The notes below the pieces were generated by a model. The model ran no database searches and was not told the origin of the DNA. It was given only the letters and a program-made list of their open reading frames with translations. This document shows positions 19,077 to 28,391 of a DNA stretch of 64,000 nt, in pieces (the stretch's first letter is position 1; each line of letters begins with the position of its first letter). Source of the stretch: a virus. The position numbers were made by a program, and so were the translations under genes. The stretch spans positions 40,028-104,027 of the IMG/VR virus record IMGVR_UViG_3300042731_009849; one strand, written 5' to 3'.

Positions 19077-19723
19077 GTGTTGAATTAATTTATAACAGTC
19101 CTGTTTATTTGGTTGCCAGAGCTGTACGGCTCTGTACTGGTACTTTGAGTAAAATGGATTCTACAGTCGATTACTTAGGTCTGAAGGATCGAAAAGTAAT
19201 TGAGGAAAGAATTCTGCAGAGAGGTAAAGACTTCGATCCTCTCAATCCTCCTCATGAATCAGTGCTTGAACATGCTGTTTACACATTTGGTATGGATTTT
19301 TCACGTGCAGTACTTCAGCAGCTGGCAAAACATCGTATAGCGTCTCCTAGTGTGGAGAGTACCAGGTGGGCATTAAAGCGAGTACTTAAAAACGCTTCTC
19401 CCGACAAACTGGATGCTTTCTTTACTCATACCGGAGATGCTGAGATAGATGAATCAGTAAGGTCTCAGATTTGGCAAATAGCCAAATGGTCGAATGCTGA
19501 AAAGTGGGATCGTAAACCTAATGATATTATTAAATATGCACTGCCCGAAGCTTTTAAAACGCAGGTGCAATGGACAGTAAATGCCAGAAGTCTCCGGAAC
19601 TGGTTTTGCCTACGGACTTCAAACAGAGCCCTGTGGGAGATTCGCGATATTGCTTATGAAATGGTAGACATGCTGCCTGAGGATCATAAGTTTTTGTTCT
19701 CTGACAGAATTCATGAACGGTAG
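19073..19723 (+). CDS. thyX: Flavin-dependent thymidylate synthase ThyX
   Basis: 216 residues, overlapping the previous gene by four bases. ThyX makes dTMP from dUMP with methylene-THF, FAD and NADPH. Landmarks: HESVLEHAVYTF (about 62-73), the signature region AKHRIASPSVESTRW (about 87-101), matching RHRxxSxxxxSxR with Lys in place of the first Arg, and SLRNWFCLRTSNRALWEIRDIA (about 180-201). Length is typical. Together with the dUTPase at 61 kb and the anaerobic reductase it forms the phage dNTP supply. Confidence 0.9.
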   Translation: MSVELIYNSPVYLVARAVRLCTGTLSKMDSTVDYLGLKDRKVIEERILQRGKDFDPLNPPHESVLEHAVYTFGMDFSRAVLQQLAKHRIASPSVESTRWALKRVLKNASPDKLDAFFTHTGDAEIDESVRSQIWQIAKWSNAEKWDRKPNDIIKYALPEAFKTQVQWTVNARSLRNWFCLRTSNRALWEIRDIAYEMVDMLPEDHKFLFSDRIHER

Positions 19724-19729
19724 TTTGCA

Positions 19730-20152
19730 ATGACTAAAATTATCGTACAAATAGGAAGCGAAAGGTCGAGAAAACGGACTCAGATTGTGGAAGCTTTTGT
19801 AAATGATGAACCGGTTTCCTGGGACTCCGGTGAAGGGAAATTCATAACATCTTTTGCAGAAGCTCAGCAGAGAGGTCTTCGTTGGTATATGTCAAAGTTT
19901 GATTTGGAAGACGGGGATCAGATTAAACTAGTTGTTAAAACGTTCATTACTGATGCGGGGAAAGATGAAGACTTGACGTTTGAGAATGTATATTATGTCA
20001 ACTCTTCAGTGGATGTAGAGGAGATCTCTAACCCGAAAGTGGGTAAACGGGGTTATCCTCTTCTTAAAGGTAGGTTGCAGGAGGTGTATTCCTTCAGTGC
20101 AGCAGATGAGCGCGAACAGGAAATTGAAGATTTTTTAAATGAGGGGTTCTAG
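19730..20152 (+). CDS. Hypothetical acidic protein
   Basis: 140 residues. Not recognised. The N-terminal half is beta-rich (KIIVQIGSERSRK; QIKLVVKTFI), the C terminus is acidic and helical (DEREQEIEDFLNEGF). No Cys, no membrane segment. The ribosome site is weak and the stop overlaps the GTG of the helicase gene, so it is probably expressed as part of the thyX-helicase unit. Confidence 0.55.
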   Translation: MTKIIVQIGSERSRKRTQIVEAFVNDEPVSWDSGEGKFITSFAEAQQRGLRWYMSKFDLEDGDQIKLVVKTFITDAGKDEDLTFENVYYVNSSVDVEEISNPKVGKRGYPLLKGRLQEVYSFSAADEREQEIEDFLNEGF

Positions 20153-21951
20153 TGCTGCAAACCAGAACTGACGGGAAATTTTTTCTTGTAAAAATTGATC
20201 CTGCTGATCCTAATTACAGGACCTGTTACATGATTATACGATCACTGTTATCGACGTATGAGAATGTAACAGGTGAGTGGGTAGTGGATTATGCGGATTT
20301 TAAAGTACTGAAACGAAAACTTGATGAAGCTGGTCTGGTTGAAGGTCGTACAGCTTCCTCTGAGGCATTTGCATTGCTGAAGCATTATTCCAAGATGGAA
20401 GCTTTCAACCAGAGATTAAAGCATGGAGAGTACAACGGTAAGGTTCTGGAACTGCTTGACGGTAAGCTAAAAACCGTACCTTATGAGGATCAGCTATCAG
20501 GTATTGCTTTCCTGTACAAAAATCCTAGAAGCATGCTTATGGATTCAATGGGTATTGGTAAGACTCTACAAGCCCTGGCAGTATCTGCTATAGTATCCTC
20601 AGAGTCATCCAGGACGCTTGTAGTAGCCCCTCTGCCGGTACTTCTGGGTTTTGAGAAGGAAGTACTAGAGCATACCTATTTGAAACCTTACGTAGTACCT
20701 TCAGGGCGCAAGGCAGCTGCTAAAGCTCTCAAGAAGAACTTAAAAGGTGACTGGAATGTGCTGCTTGTTCATCCTGAAAATATCATAGGGTATAAAAAAG
20801 AACTTGAGAGTGAACTTACCGGTATTATTTGCAGGATTCCTTTTGAGACAGTACTGATAGACGAGTTCCATTGGTATAAAAATACTGATGCAAAGAGATC
20901 GAAAGTTCTGTCAAGCATGCTCAGGCGCATAAAGACTTTGGAAGGTAAACCTCCCAGGGTGCATCCTATGACAGGTACTCTTGTGTCTGAGAATCCATTG
21001 AATGCATACTTTGCTCTTCAGATTATGGGTAACGGTAACCTTCCGACACAGGTAAAGTACGAGAAGTATTTTAATATTATTAAGGAAATACAGGTACCTC
21101 GTATGGATCCTAAGACAGGCAAGACCTACAAGATCAGTATACCTAAAGTGGTTGGCTACAAAAATCTTGATATTCTCAGAGAGAGGTTGGAGTCCTGCTC
21201 TATCCGGAGAACCAAAGCAGATCTGAAAGGTTTCCCTGACAAGACAATGCAGACAAGAACTGTAATACTCTCAGGAAGGCAGAAAACCTTGTACAAGGAT
21301 CTGTCTGATGGCGTTAAAAGCTCCTTGACAGATCGGGAAGATCTGGATACGTTTTTTTCTGTCAATAATGCAGGGATCAGGTTGATACAGCTGCTTAACC
21401 ATCCAAGGTTAATCGGTGAAGCTACGAAGTCCGCCAAATATGAAGCCTTGTCTGAGATCCTGGAGGAGGTCCTTTCAGATCCTGATCAGAAGATAATACT
21501 GTGGACAGAATACAGAGCTGCGGTAGATCTGATTCATGAGCTGTGGAATGATCAGTATGGTGTAATGAAGCTGTACGGTGGAGTTGACATCGATGAGGAT
21601 CTTGAGAAAAAGTTTGTATACGGTAATGAGATTAGGATTGCGGCAGCACTTCCTAAGAAAGCAGGTACAGGTGTGGATTTTCTGGCAAGAGCTCGTACAA
21701 GCGTTTTTATAGACTATATCAGGTCTTCAACAGAGAAGAACCAGTCTATTGACAGGATTCACAGAAGAGTGAAAACAGAGGGAGAGTTGACCTGGTTGGA
21801 CAAGATGCGAGCACAACCTTGTACCATTATTCAGCTGCAGGCTAAAGGTACTGTGGATGAGTACATTGCTGAGAGAATGAGGGAGAAGGATTCGATGTCT
21901 GAAACAGTAACGCCTTCAATATCCAAAAAATCAATTTCTAAATTTCTGTAG
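20152..21951 (+). CDS. SNF2-family superfamily 2 helicase/ATPase
   Basis: 599 residues from a GTG that shares its G with the upstream stop. Helicase motifs in order: Q-like and Walker A (MDSMGIGKTLQALA, about 129-142), Walker B as DEFH (VLIDEFHWYKN, about 233-243), motif III (HPMTGTLVSENPLNAY, about 265-280), then the second RecA lobe with KIILWTEYRAAVDLI and motif VI QSIDRIHRR. SNF2-type ATPases translocate on duplex DNA; in phages they accompany replication or repair genes. The usual DEMGLGKT is slightly altered to DSMGIGKT but the Lys and Thr are kept. Confidence 0.85.
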   Translation: MLQTRTDGKFFLVKIDPADPNYRTCYMIIRSLLSTYENVTGEWVVDYADFKVLKRKLDEAGLVEGRTASSEAFALLKHYSKMEAFNQRLKHGEYNGKVLELLDGKLKTVPYEDQLSGIAFLYKNPRSMLMDSMGIGKTLQALAVSAIVSSESSRTLVVAPLPVLLGFEKEVLEHTYLKPYVVPSGRKAAAKALKKNLKGDWNVLLVHPENIIGYKKELESELTGIICRIPFETVLIDEFHWYKNTDAKRSKVLSSMLRRIKTLEGKPPRVHPMTGTLVSENPLNAYFALQIMGNGNLPTQVKYEKYFNIIKEIQVPRMDPKTGKTYKISIPKVVGYKNLDILRERLESCSIRRTKADLKGFPDKTMQTRTVILSGRQKTLYKDLSDGVKSSLTDREDLDTFFSVNNAGIRLIQLLNHPRLIGEATKSAKYEALSEILEEVLSDPDQKIILWTEYRAAVDLIHELWNDQYGVMKLYGGVDIDEDLEKKFVYGNEIRIAAALPKKAGTGVDFLARARTSVFIDYIRSSTEKNQSIDRIHRRVKTEGELTWLDKMRAQPCTIIQLQAKGTVDEYIAERMREKDSMSETVTPSISKKSISKFL

Positions 21952-21959
21952 GAGGATCT

Positions 21960-23000
21960 GTGGACAGTTATCAACAAATAATGACAGGAATATCAAGGAC
22001 AATGTACACATTGCTGCGGGGATCTGCAAAAGGTTCTGGGTGGCATGACAAGGCTGAATACCACTTTAACCAAACCCAGTACAAAAAGCATATAGGAGAG
22101 TTCTATCAGTATCTGTCTGATCATGATCTTGATCTACCTTCCTACTGTATACTGGCATGCACTCTGGCACGTTCCGAGCACTTTCGCAGCCCTATGAGGC
22201 TTTACGGAAGAGTAGACCTTATGGAACAGTTAAAAGGGCTCAGGGAGTATTGTGGGAGCTCTGAGAGCTTTGTTGAAGTTGCTGGATTAATTTACCATCT
22301 ATTGGAGTATCAAGGGAACCTTCCACCAGGTGATCATAAATCAGTGTTTTTTACGTTCAATAACCTGCTGAAGGATGTTGATGTCTTCCTGGGAAGTAAC
22401 TCTGAAAGAGGAGCAAAGTATCTTCAGACATATTACACGCTTGTTGACAGGATTTCTGATCTGAAGGAGGATCGGGTTGACCCTAAATTGTGGATCGTTG
22501 CTAAATACGAAAAATGTATCAAAGCATTTAAGGATAATATAGCATTTTCAGTACTTGCTAATAACAATTCGCTTGAACCTGATATGAAAAAGTTGAAGCT
22601 GGAAGCCAATGATGCATGGAGAGGTGTTCGACAGTTTTTAGGGGTGTCTTTGTCTTGTGAATTTCCTGATGGAACTGTCCCAAAAGGCTGGAGACCTGCA
22701 TCAGGTGACAGAGATAAGATTGAGGATATTGTCAAAATAACAAAGGATGGTTATTACTATTACCCTGATGGTTCGCAAAGGAGGGGTAAGAGACATTATA
22801 TGAATAACGCTTATATGGTAATAAACTGCACTCCTGAAAACTTTGAAGAATTTAAAGGCTCATGGGATGATCCACGTCTGTTGGCTAAAATGCCAACCTG
22901 GGAAGAGTATTCAAAATATGGTCCTGAAGATAAATACTGGGCTGAAGACGGATCCAGTATAAACGAGAGAGGAAAACCTGTTACATGGAGAAAGAAATGA
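21960..23000 (+). CDS. Hypothetical protein
   Basis: 346 residues, GTG start directly after GGAGGATCT. Mostly helical for the first 240 residues; the last 80 are polar with aromatic clusters (DGYYYYPDGSQRRGKRHYM; MPTWEEYSKYGPEDKYW). I do not recognise it. It lies between the SNF2 helicase and the helicase-loader genes and overlaps the next start (ATGA), so it is part of the replication series. Confidence 0.55.
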   Translation: MDSYQQIMTGISRTMYTLLRGSAKGSGWHDKAEYHFNQTQYKKHIGEFYQYLSDHDLDLPSYCILACTLARSEHFRSPMRLYGRVDLMEQLKGLREYCGSSESFVEVAGLIYHLLEYQGNLPPGDHKSVFFTFNNLLKDVDVFLGSNSERGAKYLQTYYTLVDRISDLKEDRVDPKLWIVAKYEKCIKAFKDNIAFSVLANNNSLEPDMKKLKLEANDAWRGVRQFLGVSLSCEFPDGTVPKGWRPASGDRDKIEDIVKITKDGYYYYPDGSQRRGKRHYMNNAYMVINCTPENFEEFKGSWDDPRLLAKMPTWEEYSKYGPEDKYWAEDGSSINERGKPVTWRKK

Positions 23001-23653
23001 AAAATTTGGATTTGGTGCTTGGTTTTGATGGTAAGTTTATGACAGGTTTCTTCGACATGGAAAGAACTGAGAATATATATTTTACAGGTTGCTCCAGGGA
23101 CATTAATTACTTTAAGTATATAACTACGCATGCATATTTCATGGACAGAACTTTTGCAGAAAAGGAGTTAGAGTTCAAGCAGTTTGTTCCTTACTTGGTA
23201 CTGAATTATGGAGACTTGTATGCAATTCATTCGGTTGAAAAGTCTACCAGTCGTAATTACGGGAAAATTTCCATAGGCATCTCCTGCCATGTAACAGATC
23301 TTGATAAGATGCCTGGAAATCGTGACATGTACTCCTATATAACCAATGCAGTTTACCGCAGGTTCTCTAATGAGTTTTCAATAAAGGATAGTGTACCTTT
23401 TGATGATTTAATGATGAAGGCAAATTTTAGACACCCTACTTGTTTTATTTATTCGGATTTTGCTGCAGATGGTTCTTTTGATGCATCCAATCATTTAGGC
23501 ATCGTCTACTTGATAAAAGTAAGTGAAGACATTAAGAGACGCATTGATTTTTCTTCAGACAGCAAAACTCTTGAGTGGTTCTGTCGGGAGGATCTTTTGA
23601 AATCTCCTGATTCCTTAACAGATTGGTCAAAGCTGTACCTGGAGTCTCTCTAA
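22997..23653 (+). CDS. Hypothetical protein
   Basis: 218 residues from the ATG at 22997, chosen because GGAG lies six bases upstream and the start overlaps the previous stop as ATGA; an ATG at 22985 would add four residues but has no clear ribosome site. No recognisable domain. The sequence alternates beta and helical stretches with several aromatics (MERTENIYFTGCSRDINYF). It is coupled to the downstream loader gene (TAATG). Confidence 0.5.
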   Translation: MKNLDLVLGFDGKFMTGFFDMERTENIYFTGCSRDINYFKYITTHAYFMDRTFAEKELEFKQFVPYLVLNYGDLYAIHSVEKSTSRNYGKISIGISCHVTDLDKMPGNRDMYSYITNAVYRRFSNEFSIKDSVPFDDLMMKANFRHPTCFIYSDFAADGSFDASNHLGIVYLIKVSEDIKRRIDFSSDSKTLEWFCREDLLKSPDSLTDWSKLYLESL

Positions 23654-24375
23654 TGAGCTTAAAGGATGAAATTGTAGGAGCCTGCACTAAGTGCTCGGAC
23701 GGGTTCATTGACAGACTTGTACCTTGTGAGTGCATGAAGCGCTTCAGGGTGTACAACCGTCTTATTGATGGTGGTTTCTACAAGAACTCGCTGGATATTG
23801 TCTACGATAACTATGAGTGGCCTGAGATTGAGTCTGGAGAGAATTTTGTAAAGTATTTTTTGAACAATATCGTTGAAGTTGATAAAAAGGGTCTGAGTCT
23901 GTACATTTACTCTAAAGATCGTGGTAGAGGTAAAACAACTCTGGCACATTTCATTATGAGTAAAGTGGTAGGATGTTTTTCAAACTTGTCTCTGTACAGT
24001 TCCCATAGAAGTTATGCGTTTGAAGATGCTCATTCATTTTTGGTTAATTCCAGGGATGAGTCAGGTGACAAACCCTTTCATGCAGTATGGTATGTTTTGG
24101 ATGACCTGGGGAACGAGCCTTCCACTCCTGCCTGGAAGAAGGATCAGATGATTTCAGAACTTCAGAAGATGCTGCAGTATAGAAGGAACCATCAGCTTCC
24201 TACGGTAATTACTTCCAACTATTCACCAGGTGATCTGAGCGGTAGGTATGAAGGAGTCCTTGACAGCCTGTTGGAGATACAGCCTTCCGGGGATATGGGT
24301 GGACAGTATTACAGAGCTGTTAAAGTGTCTGGTGCTGAAGATTTGAGACTGTCCTTGTCACAGTGGGAGGTTTAA
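23653..24375 (+). CDS. DnaC/IstB-type AAA+ helicase loader
   Basis: 240 residues from the ATG at 23653 (TAATG overlap, GGAG eight bases upstream). The N terminus has a small Cys cluster, CTKCSDGFIDRLVPCEC, typical of phage helicase loaders. Walker A is SKDRGRGKTTLAHF (about 88-101), Walker B VLDDLGNE (about 148-155), sensor 1 PTVITSNYSP (about 195-204). Such proteins deliver the replicative helicase to single-stranded DNA; the DnaB-like gene follows immediately, the expected partnership. Confidence 0.8.
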   Translation: MSLKDEIVGACTKCSDGFIDRLVPCECMKRFRVYNRLIDGGFYKNSLDIVYDNYEWPEIESGENFVKYFLNNIVEVDKKGLSLYIYSKDRGRGKTTLAHFIMSKVVGCFSNLSLYSSHRSYAFEDAHSFLVNSRDESGDKPFHAVWYVLDDLGNEPSTPAWKKDQMISELQKMLQYRRNHQLPTVITSNYSPGDLSGRYEGVLDSLLEIQPSGDMGGQYYRAVKVSGAEDLRLSLSQWEV

Positions 24376-24376
24376 T

Positions 24377-25744
24377 TTGCTTCATGTAAATATTCAATCA
24401 GAGATCCTGGCAGCTGTTTTAAAAGGTGACTTCTCTGACAGAGATGTTCTCTCTCATGTAGAGCCTGGTTTTTTTAATGTGGATTCTTATAAATGGCTTG
24501 TGAAGATTCTAAAAGATCGTAAGTGGCAGCCTGTTGTCTGGGAGTATGTAGATCCGTTGCTGGTTGAGTCTTTTAAAGAGGATGAAGACAAACTGGAAGT
24601 CTACAGAAATCAGATATGGAATCTGTATGGAAGAGAACTTACTTTCAAGGAAGATGCAGTACGGGATTTTGTTCAGTTTGTTGCAGTCTCAAAAGTAAAG
24701 GCAGGTATCAAGGATTCCTTTGATTCCTTCGAGAAATCAAACAGAGCTGATTTTCTGTTTCATGGAATCAATAAGGAGTTGGCAAGTGGTAGATCTATTC
24801 TTGAGGGATCTGGAATAGAAGTGGTGGATTATGCGGATGGTTTTGATGAGCGTCAGAAAGAGCGTTTGTATTTGCGGGATAACCCTGATGTGAATCCCGT
24901 TGTTAAAATGGGTTTTAGAGAAATGGATGACCAGTTTGAGATAAAAGGTGCTGTAATTGTCAACTTTCTGGCACCGTTCAAATCATACAAGTCCATATTT
25001 CTCAATGATATCAGTGCTGCGGCTCTTATGCAGGGGTTCAACGTTGTTCACATAATTCTCGAAAACTCTGTTGAGATGACTCAGAACAGATATGATGCGT
25101 ATTTCAATCAGATTAACTACGATAGGTTGAAGGCAGGTGCTTTGACTCCTGATGAGCTGGGTACGCTGAAAGAGCGTATGGGTTGGGTGAACAGCTGGTC
25201 AAACCGGCTGAAGATCATTAAAGGCGTTTCCAAGAAAACCAATATTTATGATATTGAAGACAGATTGGCACGTCTTGAGGAGAAGGAAGGATTTGTACCT
25301 GACGTGGTAACTCTTGACTATGCGAACATTCTTGCATGTTCAGATAGATCCATACGTGAGGAAAACCTGAAGCAGGGGCAGATTCTGTGGGACATTAAAT
25401 ACCTGGTTGAGAAAAGGAAGTGTCCATTCTTTACAGCGACTCAGACAAACCAGGAAGGGAATAAGGCAGTACGTCAGATTTCCAAAAATGAGCTGACCAA
25501 AAAGCGTGTTGACTCTACTCACCAGGGAAAGGCTATTGATATTTCCCAGGCAGTGGATTATACTTTTGCCATTAATCAGACTCCTCAGGAGAAAGAGGAG
25601 CAGATAATCATGCTTGAGGCGTTGCTTGTGCGTGATGGTGATATTAAACAGCGAGAAGTTTATTTGGACTGTGACATTCCAAAGATGATGGTCTCCCGAG
25701 ATGTTGATTACCTGTGGGAGATAGCAAAGGAAGTACATATATGA
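24377..25744 (+). CDS. DnaB-like replicative helicase with altered P-loop
   Basis: 455 residues from a TTG start with GGGAGG upstream. N-terminal 150 residues are helical, like the DnaB N-terminal domain. The RecA-like core starts near residue 175 (VVKMGFREMDDQFE), with the Walker A region LAPFKSYKSIF (about 197-207), in which the Gly normally before the Lys is Tyr. ILENSVEMTQNRYDAYF follows, then Walker B LDYANIL (about 313-319) and FTATQTNQEGNKAV. Position directly after the loader gene and before primase supports replicative helicase. Whether it hydrolyses ATP normally is open because of the P-loop change. Confidence 0.75.
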   Translation: MLHVNIQSEILAAVLKGDFSDRDVLSHVEPGFFNVDSYKWLVKILKDRKWQPVVWEYVDPLLVESFKEDEDKLEVYRNQIWNLYGRELTFKEDAVRDFVQFVAVSKVKAGIKDSFDSFEKSNRADFLFHGINKELASGRSILEGSGIEVVDYADGFDERQKERLYLRDNPDVNPVVKMGFREMDDQFEIKGAVIVNFLAPFKSYKSIFLNDISAAALMQGFNVVHIILENSVEMTQNRYDAYFNQINYDRLKAGALTPDELGTLKERMGWVNSWSNRLKIIKGVSKKTNIYDIEDRLARLEEKEGFVPDVVTLDYANILACSDRSIREENLKQGQILWDIKYLVEKRKCPFFTATQTNQEGNKAVRQISKNELTKKRVDSTHQGKAIDISQAVDYTFAINQTPQEKEEQIIMLEALLVRDGDIKQREVYLDCDIPKMMVSRDVDYLWEIAKEVHI

Positions 25745-26211
25745 TACATGAAGAAGTTACTGAATATTCAGAAGTAAGAGGCAATACTACCAGGATGCTT
25801 ATTGATGTGCTGAGTCTCCTGCCGGAGGGTATAGAGGAGTATCCAATTCTTGTGATCGCTCATTCTGACCATTATGCCAAGGATCTTGCTATGAGGTTTT
25901 TAGGATTGTGTAAAGGCCATGAGTTTCCTAATCTTGATATACCTGGTGTAGGTACGTCAAGGTGGTTCTGGGGCGTTAATGCTCAGAAAGAACCTTGTGG
26001 TCACTGCATTTATGTGCCTATAATGTCTGGAGGGTCTTTCGATAACCATACTAAGGTTATTTTTTCCACATGGTCAAGAAACTTAGTAGGTTACAACTTC
26101 AGAGAAATATTCATAGACCATTTTGCTCAAGAGCAGGAATATTACAGGAAAGAATATAACAGTAAAGCCGGTACTGTCCGCGTGCATACCGATCCTATTA
26201 AATTTTTATAA
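25741..26211 (+). CDS. Short P-loop-like protein, function unknown
   Basis: 156 residues from the ATG overlapping the helicase stop (ATGA). The N terminus has VRGNTTRMLIDVL, followed by a strand (YPILVIAHSDHYAKDLAMRF) and, near residue 135, REIFIDHFAQEQ. This order resembles a group of small phage proteins that carry a Lys-less GRTTR-type loop and an IDH strand, a shape like the first half of a P-loop ATPase. The family assignment is from memory of the pattern. Located between helicase and primase genes. Confidence 0.4.
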   Translation: MIHEEVTEYSEVRGNTTRMLIDVLSLLPEGIEEYPILVIAHSDHYAKDLAMRFLGLCKGHEFPNLDIPGVGTSRWFWGVNAQKEPCGHCIYVPIMSGGSFDNHTKVIFSTWSRNLVGYNFREIFIDHFAQEQEYYRKEYNSKAGTVRVHTDPIKFL

Positions 26212-26228
26212 GCAGAAGAGGTAAATAG

Positions 26229-26654
26229 ATGGAAAAGCTACAGTTCGTTAATGAAAGAGATAACCTTAGATATCGCGTAATTTGCTTTAATGCAGGTTTA
26301 GAGGATAAATATTACCTTCAGAGAAAGACCTTGTTCCTGTGGCAGACAATGTGTGGGTATAATAGAGGTACGGAGGGTTATTATTCATATGATTATGACT
26401 ATTGTGCTAACCCTTTTGCTCAGGTAGAGCATAATTTGTTTGATATTTTACAAGAAGAATCACAGCATACTATAAATTGTTTTAACCGTTTTGTATGGTG
26501 GTTAAAGCGACCTCCTTGTCTTAAGGAGAAGTATATTAAGGAGGTGTATCAACCCAACGATTTAATTGAGGCTATTAACGTACATAGAAGTTCTGGTTAC
26601 CTTGTAACAAACCCTTATCCTCGACTATCTAGTATTATTAAACATGAGCGTTGA
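26229..26654 (+). CDS. Hypothetical aromatic-rich protein
   Basis: 141 residues, ATG with AGAGGT upstream. Rich in Tyr, Trp, Phe and Cys (GYYSYDYDYCANPF; NCFNRFVWWLKRPPC). No known motif. Codon choice looks more AT-rich and less uniform than its neighbours, hinting at later acquisition. It sits between the P-loop-like gene and the primase gene, overlapping the primase start by 11 bases. Confidence 0.5.
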   Translation: MEKLQFVNERDNLRYRVICFNAGLEDKYYLQRKTLFLWQTMCGYNRGTEGYYSYDYDYCANPFAQVEHNLFDILQEESQHTINCFNRFVWWLKRPPCLKEKYIKEVYQPNDLIEAINVHRSSGYLVTNPYPRLSSIIKHER

Positions 26655-27579
26655 CATCTCTTCATACATTATCTCCAAGTTTCCTGATGCTTCTCCAAAC
26701 CACAGTGGGAAGATTCACACGTACTGCCCTTTTCATAATGACAGTCGTCCGTCATTCTCCATAAATGTTGATGATGGTCTGTTTATCTGCGGATCAAGCT
26801 CCTGTGGAGTCCGTGGAACTTTCCCTCTGTTTTACAAACTGTCAGAGAACCTGTCCAACTGGCGGGAGGTTTTTGACAGGCTCAAGGAGACCTCCACAGA
26901 TTTTAAATTCGAAGATCTGTTTGGAGCTAAAAAAGGCTTCAGAAAATCTGACAAGATCATCAATGAGTTCCCTAATCAGGCCTGTCTGGAGCCTTTGTCA
27001 GTAGTAAAGTATCTTGCTGACAGAGGTCTTGATGAGAACATTATTCGTGAGTTCGGTCTGCAGTACGGGAAAGGCGGAAGGTATGGTGAGATCGGTGAGC
27101 ATAAAGGGATAAGTCTTTGGCAGACTATAGTAGCACCTGTTTGGGATATTGACGGAGAGTACAGAACTTTTCAGTTAAGGTGCATATCTGAAAAGGCATA
27201 TGTCAGATGGAAGAATCCTGAAGAATCGCCTATACAAGATTTACTTTACGGGGGTTGGCTTATCTCGGAAGGTGGTTATCTTTTTGTTGTGGAAGGCGCT
27301 TCCGACACCTGGAAAGTTGCTTCTCTGGGAGGACAAGCGGTGGGACTGAATACCAAAGAAGCTTCCCCAGGACAGATGAAGCGCCTTCTAACTCTTTGCA
27401 GACTGTATCACAAGGTGCCTGTAGTTTGTCTCGACTCAGATGCATGGGAAGCTGCACAGAAATTATATTATGAGATTGAGGCGATGGGTCTTGGTCCTAA
27501 AATAGTCAGGCTTGAAACAGGTGATCCTGGAGACCTTACTCATGATCAGTTTCAGCAAATACTAAAGGAGCTCTTGTGA
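26644..27579 (+). CDS. DnaG-type primase (CHC2 zinc finger + Toprim)
   Basis: 311 residues, shorter than bacterial DnaG because the C-terminal helicase-binding domain is absent or reduced. The N-terminal zinc motif is CPFHNDSRPSFSI (about 28-40) plus C-x5-C (ICGSSSCGVRG). The Toprim domain includes VVEGASDTWKV (acidic Glu near 215) and VVCLDSDAW (D-x-D, near 262). Makes RNA primers; partners are the helicase and loader genes just upstream. A degenerate overlap with the preceding gene and a coupled GTG downstream keep it in the replication unit. Confidence 0.85.
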   Translation: MSVDISSYIISKFPDASPNHSGKIHTYCPFHNDSRPSFSINVDDGLFICGSSSCGVRGTFPLFYKLSENLSNWREVFDRLKETSTDFKFEDLFGAKKGFRKSDKIINEFPNQACLEPLSVVKYLADRGLDENIIREFGLQYGKGGRYGEIGEHKGISLWQTIVAPVWDIDGEYRTFQLRCISEKAYVRWKNPEESPIQDLLYGGWLISEGGYLFVVEGASDTWKVASLGGQAVGLNTKEASPGQMKRLLTLCRLYHKVPVVCLDSDAWEAAQKLYYEIEAMGLGPKIVRLETGDPGDLTHDQFQQILKELL

Positions 27580-28391
27580 AATTTTCAGAAGATTTATTGT
27601 CCCGGATGGCATCATATCTTAAAGCCATCTCAAAATCAAAAGACTTTGATGATTCCTTCCGTAAGGCGGTTATGGAGCATCAGAAGGTTATGGTTAAAAA
27701 AGCACTTATAACTGCTCGTCAGTTCAAAACAGATCCTGATGAGATACTGCAGTACCTTGTAATACGTCTGTGGGAGGATATGGGCGGTTTTTACGACAAG
27801 AACGTGCTGGTGGATGGTGTGGTTTGTCGGAAGCTTGGAGAGACTCCTGAGGGTGTTTACGTGCAGCATCACAAGATTAAGAGCATTGTACCAAAGGATC
27901 AGGTTTTTCCTGCTACCTGGAAAATATATGTTGCATTCTTTTATCGACGTATTGGTCAGATGTGTGCAGATTATGCAGCATACTGTAACAGGGAAAAAAG
28001 AGGTTCAAAGGTTGACATCTACTCATTGGACACCAGTTCCTGTTCAGACGATGATGACGGTTACACTTTAATGGATGTAACACAGGGTGACAAAGGGGAT
28101 CCTGAGAGCATCCTGATCTGTGAAGAGATCCGGGAAAAATTATATCAACGTTTGTCAAATAAAGCTAAAAGGTACCTTGACATGATTGAATACCTTCCAC
28201 CAGGTCCTCTTGAGGGTTGGTCAAAACCATCAAAGCTTTACATGAAGGAACTGCGGCACGCTGAAGCGGAAGTGCACAGAGTATTCAACAAAGTGATGTT
28301 TTCAGATGTTGACAATGATCAAAAAGAACTTATGGTTGGTCTGGGAGGAAGGTCTCCTGTATTTTTCAACACGGATACGGTGCTGAGATGA
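27576..28391 (+). CDS. Sigma-factor-like protein (probable)
   Basis: 271 residues from a GTG overlapping the primase stop. Two blocks resemble sigma region 2: ITARQFKTDPDEILQYLVIRLWEDM (split here as ITARQFKTDPDEILQ and YLVIRLWEDM, about 45-69) and FFYRRIGQMCADYAAYC (about 122-138) followed by NREKRGSKVDIYSLD. A later block, ICEEIREKLYQRLSNKAKRY, resembles region 4.1. A roughly 55-residue insert lies between the region-2 blocks. If correct, it could direct host RNA polymerase to phage promoters such as those in the 48-62 kb part. Similarity is by pattern only. Confidence 0.4.
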   Translation: MKFSEDLLSRMASYLKAISKSKDFDDSFRKAVMEHQKVMVKKALITARQFKTDPDEILQYLVIRLWEDMGGFYDKNVLVDGVVCRKLGETPEGVYVQHHKIKSIVPKDQVFPATWKIYVAFFYRRIGQMCADYAAYCNREKRGSKVDIYSLDTSSCSDDDDGYTLMDVTQGDKGDPESILICEEIREKLYQRLSNKAKRYLDMIEYLPPGPLEGWSKPSKLYMKELRHAEAEVHRVFNKVMFSDVDNDQKELMVGLGGRSPVFFNTDTVLR

